Of a stretch of DNA of 64,000 bases, positions 24,591 through 32,210 are shown piece by piece. A program made the translations under genes and the position numbers. The DNA comes from Actinoplanes xinjiangensis (GTDB taxonomy: Bacteria > Actinomycetota > Actinomycetes > Mycobacteriales > Micromonosporaceae). Each line of letters starts with the position of its first letter. Position 1 is the first letter of the stretch. The stretch lies in NCBI RefSeq assembly GCF_003148685.1, contig NZ_QGGR01000006.1:310001-374000 (forward strand). Direction: 5' to 3'. The notes under the pieces are model-generated. The model was given only the letters and a program-made list of their open reading frames with translations. It was not told where the DNA came from and did no database searches.

Positions 24591-24833
24591 GATTTCTCCT
24601 CGCGTCGGCGTGACAGCGGTGACACGGCGCCGGGAGCGGGCGCCGTGGATCGCCACGGCACGAGGAGTCCGCCCGCGTGGAGGAAGGTCAACCCGCGGTG
24701 GACTCACCCGTCGTGGCGCCGGCAGATACCGCACCGGAAACCATGCACGCCATCCCGACCTCCTCGGATTCGCGAATGACGGCAGGCTATCCGTCCAGCC
24801 CCGAGGAGACCATCGAATTTCGTGAGTACGTGG
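24591..24833. other. Intergenic region without supported gene
   Basis: About 240 bases upstream of the phosphotransferase gene and beyond the 3' end of the CGNR gene. An open frame on the plus strand (from 24677) runs into the CGNR gene. It lacks a ribosome site and shows no recognisable protein pattern. I see no clear operator or hairpin here. Confidence 0.4.
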
Positions 24834-25409
24834 TCAGGCGGGAGTGCCGCGGCGGGCGTAGGCGCGGGCCGCGCGGGCCCGGTCGCCGCACCGGACCGAG
24901 CACCAGTGCCGGCGACCGCTGCGCAGCAGGTACCGCATGCAGGGCCGGGAGTCGCAGGCGGTCAGCCGGGCGGCGTCGGCGCTGGTGAGCAGGTCGGCGA
25001 CGTCGGCCGCGAGCACGCCTAGGGCGTGGTCGACGACCTGGTCGGTCGGGTGCGGGGTGGCCCGGAACAGTCCACGGGCCGGATCCCAGCGCAGCGGGGC
25101 GGCGGTCGGCACGCGGGTGATGGCCGAGTTGATCGCGGCGAGCGCCTCGGCCGGCGGCTCGGCCGCGTGGACCGCCGCCGCGAACAGGTCCCGGATCTGC
25201 TCCCGCAGGGCTCGCAGCCGGCCGGCGCACACCTCGTGCAGGACGCTGCCGACCGGGGCCAGGCCCCGATCGACCAGCCAGCGTGCGGCGTCCCCGGGTG
25301 TGGCGAGCAGGTCGACGATCTGGTCGCCGGGCATCGAGAGCCGGCTGTTGGCCAGGTCGAGGCCGGGGTGCCGGTCGGCGCCGGGTGCCGCGGAAATCAC
25401 GAGCCTCAC
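24834..25409 (-). CDS. CGNR zinc-finger (ABATE-domain) putative stress-induced regulator
   Basis: About 191 residues. The N-terminal ABATE domain begins HPGLDLANSRLS and contains WLVDRGL and LRALREQIRDLF. The C-terminal zinc finger reads CDSRPCMRYLL then HWCSVRCGDRARAARAYARRG, giving the four cysteines of the CGNR family. The canonical CGNR itself is CGDR here. These proteins are predicted transcriptional regulators. The start is uncertain (GTG 25409 or ATG 25427). It is divergent from an MBL-like gene, with three half-site repeats between them, so it likely regulates that gene and itself. Confidence 0.82.
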   Translation of the reverse strand: MRLVISAAPGADRHPGLDLANSRLSMPGDQIVDLLATPGDAARWLVDRGLAPVGSVLHEVCAGRLRALREQIRDLFAAAVHAAEPPAEALAAINSAITRVPTAAPLRWDPARGLFRATPHPTDQVVDHALGVLAADVADLLTSADAARLTACDSRPCMRYLLRSGRRHWCSVRCGDRARAARAYARRGTPA

Positions 25410-25425
25410 GGTACAGCTTGCGTTC

Positions 25426-25474
25426 ATCCGTGACAAACGGCTAGCTTCACGGATGACATCCACTCTATCCGTGA
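25426..25474. promoter_or_regulatory. Three operator half-sites between CGNR and MBL-like genes
   Basis: ATCCGTGA (25426-25433), its inverse TCACGGAT (25447-25454) and a second ATCCGTGA (25467-25474) are spaced 20-21 bases apart, about two helical turns. They fill the 54-72-base divergent gap. This is a candidate binding array for the CGNR regulator. Confidence 0.55.
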
Positions 25475-25481
25475 GGTTCCC

Positions 25482-26231
25482 ATGGTCGACGCCATCACCG
25501 TCCAGACGTTCGGCGGCCCCACCGCCCTGTTCGAGTACGGCGGACTCCGCCTGCTCACCGACCCCACCTTCGACCAGCCCCGGACCTACGTCTCGCCCAG
25601 CGGCGTGACCCTGACCAAGCTGGCCCCGCCGGCCGCCCCACCCGCCGAGCTGGGCCACGTCGACGTGGTGCTGCTCTCCCACGACGAACCCGCCGACAAC
25701 CTGGACGACTCGGGACGTGCCCTGCTCGCCGAGGTTCCGCTCACCCTCACCACGGTCAGCGGTGCCGGCCGGCTGGGCGGCACCGCCCGCGGTCTGGCCC
25801 CGTGGGAGTCGGTCCAGGTCGGTGCGGTGACGATCACCGCGGTCCCGGCCCGGCACGGCCCGGAGGGCTGCGAGCCGATCACCGGCGAGGTCACCGGGTT
25901 CGTGCTGACCGGGGAGGGGCTGCCGTCGGTCTACGTCAGCGGCGACAACGCCGCCTTGGAGCTGGTCGAGCAGATCGCCGCCCGGTTCGGCCCGATCGAC
26001 ACGGCACTGCTGTTCGCCGGTGCGGTACGGACCGGGCTGTTCGACGGCGCGCTGCTCACCCTCGACAGTGGGCAGGCCGCCGAGGCCGCCCGGATCCTGG
26101 GCGCCCGGCAGGTCGTCGTCGTGCACTTCGACAGCTGGGCGCACTTCACCGAGGGACGTGACGACCTGGTGAAGGCGTTCACCGACGCCGGCCTGGCCGA
26201 CCGGGTGCAGCTCGACCGGCATGGGGTCTGA
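25482..26231 (+). CDS. MBL-fold hydrolase-like protein with degenerate metal motif
   Basis: A 249-residue protein with the overall UlaG-like MBL layout: TVQTFGGPTALFEYGGLRLLTDPTFD, VDVVLLSHDEPADNLDDSGRALL, ITAVPARHGP, YVSGDN, FAGAVRTGLFDGALLTL and VVVHFDSWAHFTEG. The metal motif is SHDEPADN rather than HxHxDH, so the third and fifth ligand positions are Glu and Ala. Metal binding is therefore probably altered, and the protein may not be a standard hydrolase. It directly follows the operator array shared with the CGNR regulator. Confidence 0.82.
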   Translation: MVDAITVQTFGGPTALFEYGGLRLLTDPTFDQPRTYVSPSGVTLTKLAPPAAPPAELGHVDVVLLSHDEPADNLDDSGRALLAEVPLTLTTVSGAGRLGGTARGLAPWESVQVGAVTITAVPARHGPEGCEPITGEVTGFVLTGEGLPSVYVSGDNAALELVEQIAARFGPIDTALLFAGAVRTGLFDGALLTLDSGQAAEAARILGARQVVVVHFDSWAHFTEGRDDLVKAFTDAGLADRVQLDRHGV

Positions 26232-26264
26232 CGCTTGACGGCCGGGGGCGGTCGGGGCGGCTTC

Positions 26265-26303
26265 GAGGTCACGGCCCGCGGTGTGGTGACGGGCCGTGAC
26301 CTC
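26265..26303. terminator. 14-bp perfect hairpin between convergent genes
   Basis: GAGGTCACGGCCCG (26265-26278) and CGGGCCGTGACCTC (26290-26303) form a perfect stem with an 11-base loop, between the MBL-like gene and the convergent GH10 gene. It probably terminates transcription from both sides. Confidence 0.7.
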
Positions 26304-26320
26304 GCTGGCCGGCTGGCCGA

Positions 26321-26364
26321 CTCCGTAGTCCGCCGGCTGGGCGGCTCCGTAGTCCGCCGGCTGG
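26321..26364. repeat. 24-bp tandem repeat downstream of GH10 gene
   Basis: CTCCGTAGTCCGCCGGCTGG occurs at 26321-26340 and again at 26345-26364, giving a 24-base period. A partial third unit flanks it. It lies between the terminator hairpin and the 3' end of the xylanase gene. Confidence 0.75.
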
Positions 26365-26388
26365 CCGGCTTCGAACCGGCGAGGCGGC

Positions 26389-27744
26389 TCAGGCGGCCGC
26401 GCAGGACGGGCTGACGGTGGGGCCGGCGCCGGTGCCCTGGAATCCGAACTCGGTGGCGCCGCCGGCGGCGAGCCGTCCGTTGTAGGAGACGTTGCGGAAG
26501 TTCACCGTGCCGGTGGTGCCGCTGTTGCCGGCACTCCACGTGCTGGTCACGGCGCTTCCGGCGGGCAGGTTCACCCCCACGGTCCAGCCGTTGACTCCGG
26601 AGGAGCCCGCGGTGACCCGGACGGTGGCCACGAAGCCGCCGTTCCACGAGTTGAGCGACACCGATGCGCTGCAGGCGCCGCCCGGCTGCGGCGAGGTGCT
26701 CACGCTAGGCGACGGCGACGAGGGGCCGGGCGACGAGGGGCCACCGGCGTTGAGGGCGTTGAGCACCGAGGTGTACGCGGCCTTCTTGTTGCCGGAATTG
26801 TCGAACAGCAGCGGGTTCTCGCCGGTACGCCAGGAGTCGCTGTCGCGGATGCCCCAGACCGTGATGCCTGTGCACCGTGACACCGCCATGCACGCCCGGG
26901 TCACGGTGGCGTAGATGTTGGCCTGGTTGCCGCCCTGGGCGACGTCCAGCTCGGTGATCTGCACGTCGACGCCGAGGTCGGCGAAGCGCTGGAGGTTGGC
27001 CTGGTAGTCACCGGAGATGGTGGTGCCCAGGTGGGACTGGAAGCCCACGCAGTCGATCGGCACGCCGCGGGCCTTGAAGTCGCGGACCATGTTGTAGATG
27101 CCGGTTGACTTCGCGTTGATGCCGTCGGTGTTGTAGTCGTTGTAGCAGAGTTTGGCGGCCGGGTCGGCGGCGCGGGCGGCGCGGAAGGCCGCCTCGATCC
27201 AGTCGTTGCCGGTGCGCTGCAGGTTGGAGTCGCGGCGCCCGCCGCTGCCGCCGTCGGCGAAGGCCTCGTTGACCACGTCCCAGGAGTGGATCCGGCCCCG
27301 GTAGTGGGTGGCGACCTGCGTGACGTGGTTCATCATGGCGTTGCGCAGCGCGGTGCCGGACATCGACTGCGCCCAGCCCGGCTCCTGCTGGTGCCACAGG
27401 AGGGCGTGGCCGCGGACCTTGGCGCCCATGGCGATGCCCTGGTTGAGGATGCGGTCGCCGTTGGTGTAGGTGAACCGCCCCTGGGACGGTTCGGTGGCGT
27501 CCCACTTCATCTCGTTCTCGGCCGTGACGGAGTTGAACTCGCGGTTCAGGATGCCGGTGTAGGTGGCGTCGCCGAGCCGGCCGGCGGCGATCGCCGCGCC
27601 GTAGTAGCGGCCGGTCTGCGCAGCCGAGGCGCCGAGGGTGGTGGCGGCTTGCGCGGTGCCGATCAGGGCGACACCGGAGCTGACGACGACCGCTGCCACG
27701 GCCGAGGCCAGCAGCAGGGAACGGCTTCTTCGTAACAGGGACAT
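26389..27744 (-). CDS. Secreted endo-1,4-beta-xylanase, GH10 plus CBM2
   Basis: A 451-residue secreted enzyme. The Sec signal peptide ends at about residue 33 (GTAQA). The GH10 barrel (about 35-330) has the acid/base glutamate in SWDVVNEAF (E160) and the nucleophile in VQITELDVA (E265), plus the family features ENEMKWDATEP and GHALLWHQQ. A Pro/Ser linker leads to a CBM2 cellulose/xylan-binding module (about 358-451). It cleaves the xylan main chain outside the cell. The ATG has GGAAAGG upstream. A LacI/CebR-type palindrome lies 33 bases before the start, which suggests sugar-dependent derepression. Confidence 0.95.
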   Translation of the reverse strand: MSLLRRSRSLLLASAVAAVVVSSGVALIGTAQAATTLGASAAQTGRYYGAAIAAGRLGDATYTGILNREFNSVTAENEMKWDATEPSQGRFTYTNGDRILNQGIAMGAKVRGHALLWHQQEPGWAQSMSGTALRNAMMNHVTQVATHYRGRIHSWDVVNEAFADGGSGGRRDSNLQRTGNDWIEAAFRAARAADPAAKLCYNDYNTDGINAKSTGIYNMVRDFKARGVPIDCVGFQSHLGTTISGDYQANLQRFADLGVDVQITELDVAQGGNQANIYATVTRACMAVSRCTGITVWGIRDSDSWRTGENPLLFDNSGNKKAAYTSVLNALNAGGPSSPGPSSPSPSVSTSPQPGGACSASVSLNSWNGGFVATVRVTAGSSGVNGWTVGVNLPAGSAVTSTWSAGNSGTTGTVNFRNVSYNGRLAAGGATEFGFQGTGAGPTVSPSCAAA

Positions 27745-27776
27745 GGTGGGGGACCTTTCCGGCGGGCAAATGTCAA

Positions 27777-27790
27777 TGGGAGCGTTCCCA
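27777..27790. promoter_or_regulatory. CebR/LacI-type operator upstream of GH10 xylanase
   Basis: TGGGAGCGTTCCCA differs from the Streptomyces CebR operator TGGGAGCGCTCCCA at one position and lies 33 bases before the xylanase start. A related sequence precedes the divergent esterase operon (28017-28030). A cello- or xylo-oligosaccharide-responsive LacI-family repressor probably binds here. No LacI gene is in the window. Confidence 0.7.
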
Positions 27791-27852
27791 TCGGGGGTTT
27801 CCCATGGTGCCAGCGCATTTCGGGAAAATGCAAGTCGCGACAATCCCGTGGC

Positions 27853-27876
27853 GGCCGGGATAACAATTTCCCGGCC
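27853..27876. promoter_or_regulatory. Inverted repeat in the divergent glycosidase promoter region
   Basis: GGCCGGGA (27853-27860) and TCCCGGCC (27869-27876) flank 8 AT-rich bases in the intergenic region between the GH10 gene and the secreted-enzyme operon. It could be a second operator. The 382-base region otherwise holds the two CebR-like sites and AT-rich promoter DNA, with no additional gene seen. Confidence 0.4.
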
Positions 27877-28016
27877 CCGATCTCCCGATGACTTCCGGTG
27901 ACGGTCCTCTATAACACTTTCACGGGTACGAATTCTGGCGCGATGTGAACACAGTCAAACGTCGTAGAAAGAGCCCCTTGAATGTCCCGAAACATCCTGG
28001 CAATCTCCGAGTCAGC

Positions 28017-28030
28017 TGTTAGCGCTCCCA
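28017..28030. promoter_or_regulatory. Second CebR/LacI-like site upstream of the secreted-enzyme operon
   Basis: TGTTAGCGCTCCCA matches the CebR operator at 12 of 14 positions and lies 97 bases before the esterase start. Together with 27777-27790 it suggests that one LacI-type repressor controls both divergent transcription units. Confidence 0.5.
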
Positions 28031-28126
28031 TCCCTGGCCCACCCCGCACTGCACCCTCCGATGAGCAGCGCGTGGTGGCGTGTGAGCGATAACAGCGACG
28101 CCGATTTTCCCCGAGGAGGCCTCGCC

Positions 28127-29212
28127 ATGCCCACACGAAGACGACGGTTCCGTACGGCCGTACTCACAGCCGTTCTGGCCGTTGCCGGTGTGTTTCTCCA
28201 TCCCGGCGCGGCGGCCGCGGAATCCAACGGCGGTACCCGGGTCATGCCGCTGGGCGACTCGATCACCGAGGGCACGCAGGTGCCCGGCGGTTACCGGATC
28301 GGGCTCTGGCAGCGCATGGCGTCCGCCGGATACCGGGTCGATTTCGTCGGCACCCAGTTCAACGGACCGGCCGCTCTCGGCGACCACGATCACCAGGGGC
28401 TTCCCGGGTGGCGGATCGACCAGATCGACGCCAACATCGCCGGCTGGCTGCGCACCACGACGCCACGGACCGTGCTGCTGCACATCGGCACCAACGACGT
28501 GCTTCAGAACTACAACCTGTCCGGTGCGCCGGGCCGGGCCTCCGCGCTGATCGACCGCATCACCGGCACCGTGCCCACGGCGGACGTCTTCGTGGCCACG
28601 ATCATCCCGCTGGGCAACTCCGGCCAGAACGCCGCCGCACGTACCTTCAACGCGGCTCTCGCGAACATCGTGCGCGGCAAGGGCCAGCGCGTGCATCTCG
28701 TCGACATGCACGCCGCCCTCACCACCGCCGATCTGATCGACGGCGTCCATCCGACCGCCGGCGGCTACGACAAGATGGCCGCCACCTGGTACGCGGCACT
28801 GCGCTCGGTCCAGGGATCCATCGGCGACCCGGTCCCCGGGACCGGCGGCGCGCTGGTCGGCGCCGCCTCCGGCCGATGCCTGGACGTCCCGGGCAGCAGC
28901 ACCGCCAACGGCACCCAGCCGATCATCTGGGACTGCAGCGGCGCCGGCAACCAGCGCTGGGCCTACGACGGGCAAACCGTCCAGTCGCTGGGCAAGTGCC
29001 TCGACTCGCCGACCGGAGCCACCACGGGAGCCAAGGCGCAGCTGTGGGACTGCAGCGGCGCCACCAACCAGCGGTGGTCCTACACGTCCGGCGGCACGAT
29101 CCGCAACGCGCAGTCCGGCCTCTGCGTGGACGCCGGCGGCACCGCCAACGGCAGCACCGTCACCCTCCGCACCTGCACCGGCGCTACCAGCCAGAACTGG
29201 ACGAGACGATGA
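28127..29212 (+). CDS. Secreted SGNH/GDSL esterase with C-terminal ricin-type (CBM13) domain
   Basis: A 361-residue secreted protein. A signal peptide (RRRRFRTAVLTAVLAVAGVFLHPGAAAAE) precedes an SGNH hydrolase domain at about residues 37-220. Its blocks are MPLGDSITEG (nucleophile Ser), LHIGTNDVLQN and LIDGVHPTAGGY (Asp-x-x-His). The C-terminal ricin B-like domain shows QxW repeats (NQRW, NQRW, SQNW). It resembles CE3-type acetylxylan esterases and would remove acetyl groups from xylan. GAGGAGG at 28112-28118 fixes the ATG at 28127. It is first in a chain of four genes joined by 4-base overlaps. Confidence 0.88.
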   Translation: MPTRRRRFRTAVLTAVLAVAGVFLHPGAAAAESNGGTRVMPLGDSITEGTQVPGGYRIGLWQRMASAGYRVDFVGTQFNGPAALGDHDHQGLPGWRIDQIDANIAGWLRTTTPRTVLLHIGTNDVLQNYNLSGAPGRASALIDRITGTVPTADVFVATIIPLGNSGQNAAARTFNAALANIVRGKGQRVHLVDMHAALTTADLIDGVHPTAGGYDKMAATWYAALRSVQGSIGDPVPGTGGALVGAASGRCLDVPGSSTANGTQPIIWDCSGAGNQRWAYDGQTVQSLGKCLDSPTGATTGAKAQLWDCSGATNQRWSYTSGGTIRNAQSGLCVDAGGTANGSTVTLRTCTGATSQNWTRR

Positions 29213-30819
29213 GGAAGATCCTGACCGGCCTGCTGGCCGTGTGCCTGCTGTTGACCGGCGCACCCGCCGCCCGGGCGCTCGACAACGGCGTCGCCCGGAC
29301 CCCACCGATGGGCTGGAACAGCTGGAACACCTTCGGCTGCAACATCAACGAGTCACTGATCCGCGGCATGGCCGACGCGATGGTCAGCAGCGGCATGCGC
29401 GACGCCGGCTACCAGTACGTCGTCGTCGACGACTGCTGGATGAACCCGAACCGCGACTCGGCCGGCAACCTGCAGGGCGACCCGACCCGGTTCCCCAGCG
29501 GCATGAAGGCGCTCGGCGACTACATCCACGCCCGGGGCCTGAAGTTCGGCATCTACCAGGCGCCACTGGACAAGACCTGTGCCCAGTACTTCAACAGCTA
29601 TCCCGGCGCCACCGGCGCTCAGGGACACGAGGCGCAGGACGCCCGGCAGTTCGTCGCTTGGGGCGTCGACTTCCTGAAGTACGACTGGTGCTCCCCGGCC
29701 GGCTCCATCAACGACCAGGTGGCGACGTTCGCGAAGATGCGCGACGCGCTGGCCGCGACCGGCCGGCCGATCGTCTACAGCATCAACCCGAACAGCATTC
29801 ACGCCAAGACCGGCCCCCAGCGCAACTGGGGCGACGTCGCGAACATGTGGCGCACCACCGAGGACATCAGCGCCGCCTGGGACACCGGTCAGACCAACGG
29901 CTACCCGATGGGTGTCAAGAACATCGTCGACGTCACCGTCCCGCTCGCCGGGTACGCCCGCCCCGGATCGTTCAACGACCCCGACATGATGGAGGTCGGC
30001 AGGTCCGGATTGAACGAGACCGAGCAGCGCAGCCACTTCGCACTCTGGGCGATCATGGCGTCGCCGCTGATCGCCGGCAATGACGTGCGCTCGCAGAGCA
30101 CGACCACCCGTGACATCCTCACCAACCCCCGCCTGATCGCGATCAACCAGGACACCCTCGGACTGCAGGGGACCCAGGTGTCGTACGACGGCACCCGCCG
30201 GGTCCTGGCCAAGAGGCTCGCCAACGGTGACGTCGCGGTCGCCCTGTTCAACCAGGGCGGATCCACCACGACGATCTCCACCACCGCCGCCGCGATCGGC
30301 AAGTCCGGCAGTTCCTTCACCCTGCTGGACGCCTGGACCGGAGCGACCAGCAGCAGCACCGGCGGCATCAGCGCCAGTGTGCCCGCGCACGGCACGGCCG
30401 TCTTCCGGGTCAGCGGCGGCGGCGTCAACCCGACGCCGACCGGAACCACTCTGGTCAGCGCCGCCTCCGGCCGGTGCCTGGACGTGCCGAACAGCAACAC
30501 CGCCAACGGCACCCAGCCGGTCATCTGGGACTGCAACGGTCAGACCAACCAGCGCTGGACCGTCAGCGGCCAGAGCGTCCAGGCGCTCGGCAAGTGTCTC
30601 GACGCGCCGACCGGTGCCACGGCCGGCTCCAAGGCCCAGCTCTGGGACTGCACCGGCGGGACCAACCAGCAGTGGACGCTCAACGGCGACGGCACCGTCC
30701 GCGGGGTCGCCTCCGGCCTCTGTCTGGACGTCGACCGCAACCTCACCGCCAACGGCACGCCGGTCCTGCTGTGGACCTGTTCCGCCGCCGCCAACCAGCG
30801 ATGGAGCCGGACCTCATGA
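29209..30819 (+). CDS. Secreted GH27 alpha-galactosidase / beta-L-arabinopyranosidase-like enzyme with ricin domain
   Basis: A 536-residue secreted enzyme: signal peptide to about residue 24 (APAARA), GH27 barrel plus C-terminal beta domain to about 400, then a ricin-type module with QxW repeats. GH27 marks are TPPMGWNSWNTFGC, VVVDDCWM, the nucleophile in FLKYDWCSP and the acid/base in FNDPDMMEVG. The segment GIYQAPLDKTC lacks the Asp found in GIYxDxG of typical alpha-galactosidases, so the preference may lie with another pyranoside such as L-arabinopyranose. ATGA overlap with the esterase gene indicates coupling. Confidence 0.9.
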   Translation: MRKILTGLLAVCLLLTGAPAARALDNGVARTPPMGWNSWNTFGCNINESLIRGMADAMVSSGMRDAGYQYVVVDDCWMNPNRDSAGNLQGDPTRFPSGMKALGDYIHARGLKFGIYQAPLDKTCAQYFNSYPGATGAQGHEAQDARQFVAWGVDFLKYDWCSPAGSINDQVATFAKMRDALAATGRPIVYSINPNSIHAKTGPQRNWGDVANMWRTTEDISAAWDTGQTNGYPMGVKNIVDVTVPLAGYARPGSFNDPDMMEVGRSGLNETEQRSHFALWAIMASPLIAGNDVRSQSTTTRDILTNPRLIAINQDTLGLQGTQVSYDGTRRVLAKRLANGDVAVALFNQGGSTTTISTTAAAIGKSGSSFTLLDAWTGATSSSTGGISASVPAHGTAVFRVSGGGVNPTPTGTTLVSAASGRCLDVPNSNTANGTQPVIWDCNGQTNQRWTVSGQSVQALGKCLDAPTGATAGSKAQLWDCTGGTNQQWTLNGDGTVRGVASGLCLDVDRNLTANGTPVLLWTCSAAANQRWSRTS

Positions 30820-32210
30820 TCAAGAGGATGTTCACCGGGCTGCTCTGCCTGGCCGCCACCGTGTTCCTGGCCGCGGTGGCTCCGGCGCCCGCCCACGCCG
30901 ACAACCCGATCGTGCAGACCATCTACACCGCCGACCCGGCGCCCCTCGTCCACAACGGCCGCGTCTACCTGTACACCGGCCACGACGAGGACAACTCCAC
31001 CTGGTTCACCATGAAGGAGTGGCGGGTGTACTCGTCGGCCGACATGGTGAACTGGACCGACCACGGCTCGCCGATGAGCCTGGCCACCTTCAGCTGGGCC
31101 AGCCAGGACGCGTGGGCCGGCCAGGTCGTGCAGCGCAACGGCAAGTTCTACTGGTACGTGCCGGTCGTCAACCGGGCCACCGGCCGGATGGCCATCGGCG
31201 TCGGCGTGGCCAGCAGCCCGACCGGCCCGTTCACCGACGCGCTCGGGCGGCCGCTGGTGGAGAACGGCGAGATCGACCCGACGGTCTTCATCGACGACGG
31301 CGGCCAGGCCTACCTGTACTGGGGCAACCCCAATCTCTGGTACGTGCGGCTGAACACCGACATGATCAGCTACAGCGGCAGCGCCACGAAGATCCCGCTG
31401 ACCACGGCCGGGTTCGGCACCCGCACCGGTGACGCCAACCGGCCGACGCTGTACGAGGAAGGCCCCTGGGTCTACAAACGCAACGGCCTCTACTACAACG
31501 TCTTCGCCGCCAAGTGCTGCTCGGAGTTCATCGCATACTCCACCGCGCCGGGCCCGACCGGGCCGTGGACCTACCGCGGCACCGTCATGCCCACCCAGGG
31601 CGGCAGCTTCACGAACCACGCCGGGATCATCGACTTCAACGGCGGTTCGTACTTCTTCTACCACAACGGCGCGCTGCCCGGCGGCGGCGGTTTCACCCGC
31701 TCGGTCGCCGTGGAGAAGTTCACCTACAACGCCGACGGCACCATCCCGCAGATCACCATGACCACCGGCGGGGCGCCGCAGAACGGCACGCTCAACCCGT
31801 ACGCCCGGCAGGAGGCCGAGACGATCGCCTGGAGCTCCGGGGTCGAGACCGAGCGCGCGAGCGAAGGCGGTATGAACGTCGGCTTCCTCGAGAACGGCGA
31901 CTACATCAAGGTCAAGGGGGTCGCCTTCGGATCCGGAGCGACGTCGTTCTCCGCCCGGGTCGCCTCCGGTACCTCGGGCGGCCGCCTCGAAGTGCGGCTG
32001 GGCGGCCCCACCGGTGCGCTGGCCGGCACGTGTGCGGTGCCGGGAACCGGCGGCTGGCAGGCCTGGACCACGGTCACCTGCCCGGTCGGCGGTGCCACCG
32101 GCACCCAGGACCTGTACCTGCGTTTCACCGGCGGCAGCGGCTACCTGTTCAACGTCAACTGGTGGCAGTTCGCCGGCGCCGCCCGCACCACCGAAGCGAG
32201 GAGCCGATGA
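30816..32210 (+). CDS. Secreted GH43 arabinofuranosidase/xylosidase with CBM6
   Basis: A 464-residue secreted protein. The signal peptide ends APAHA at about residue 29. The GH43 five-bladed propeller has the general base in YTADPAPLVHNGR, the pKa-modulating Asp in EIDPTVFIDDGG and the acid glutamate in LYEEGPWVYKRNG. A CBM6 module (about 325-455) begins ARQEAETIAWSSG and closes LFNVNWWQF. It most likely removes arabinose from arabinoxylan or releases xylose. Its ATG overlaps the GH27 stop, and its stop overlaps the following GH43 start. Confidence 0.9.
   Translation: MIKRMFTGLLCLAATVFLAAVAPAPAHADNPIVQTIYTADPAPLVHNGRVYLYTGHDEDNSTWFTMKEWRVYSSADMVNWTDHGSPMSLATFSWASQDAWAGQVVQRNGKFYWYVPVVNRATGRMAIGVGVASSPTGPFTDALGRPLVENGEIDPTVFIDDGGQAYLYWGNPNLWYVRLNTDMISYSGSATKIPLTTAGFGTRTGDANRPTLYEEGPWVYKRNGLYYNVFAAKCCSEFIAYSTAPGPTGPWTYRGTVMPTQGGSFTNHAGIIDFNGGSYFFYHNGALPGGGGFTRSVAVEKFTYNADGTIPQITMTTGGAPQNGTLNPYARQEAETIAWSSGVETERASEGGMNVGFLENGDYIKVKGVAFGSGATSFSARVASGTSGGRLEVRLGGPTGALAGTCAVPGTGGWQAWTTVTCPVGGATGTQDLYLRFTGGSGYLFNVNWWQFAGAARTTEARSR

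Noticed and set aside
24677..24988. 104-codon plus-strand frame
   Set aside because: It runs into the CGNR gene on the opposite strand, its second half is Arg/Gly-rich antisense sequence, and no start signal is visible.
27858..27870. GGATAACAATTTC, identical to part of the E. coli lac operator region
   Set aside because: A 13-base match in an AT-rich promoter gap is best taken as chance; the flanking sequence is unrelated and there is no vector or enteric DNA nearby.
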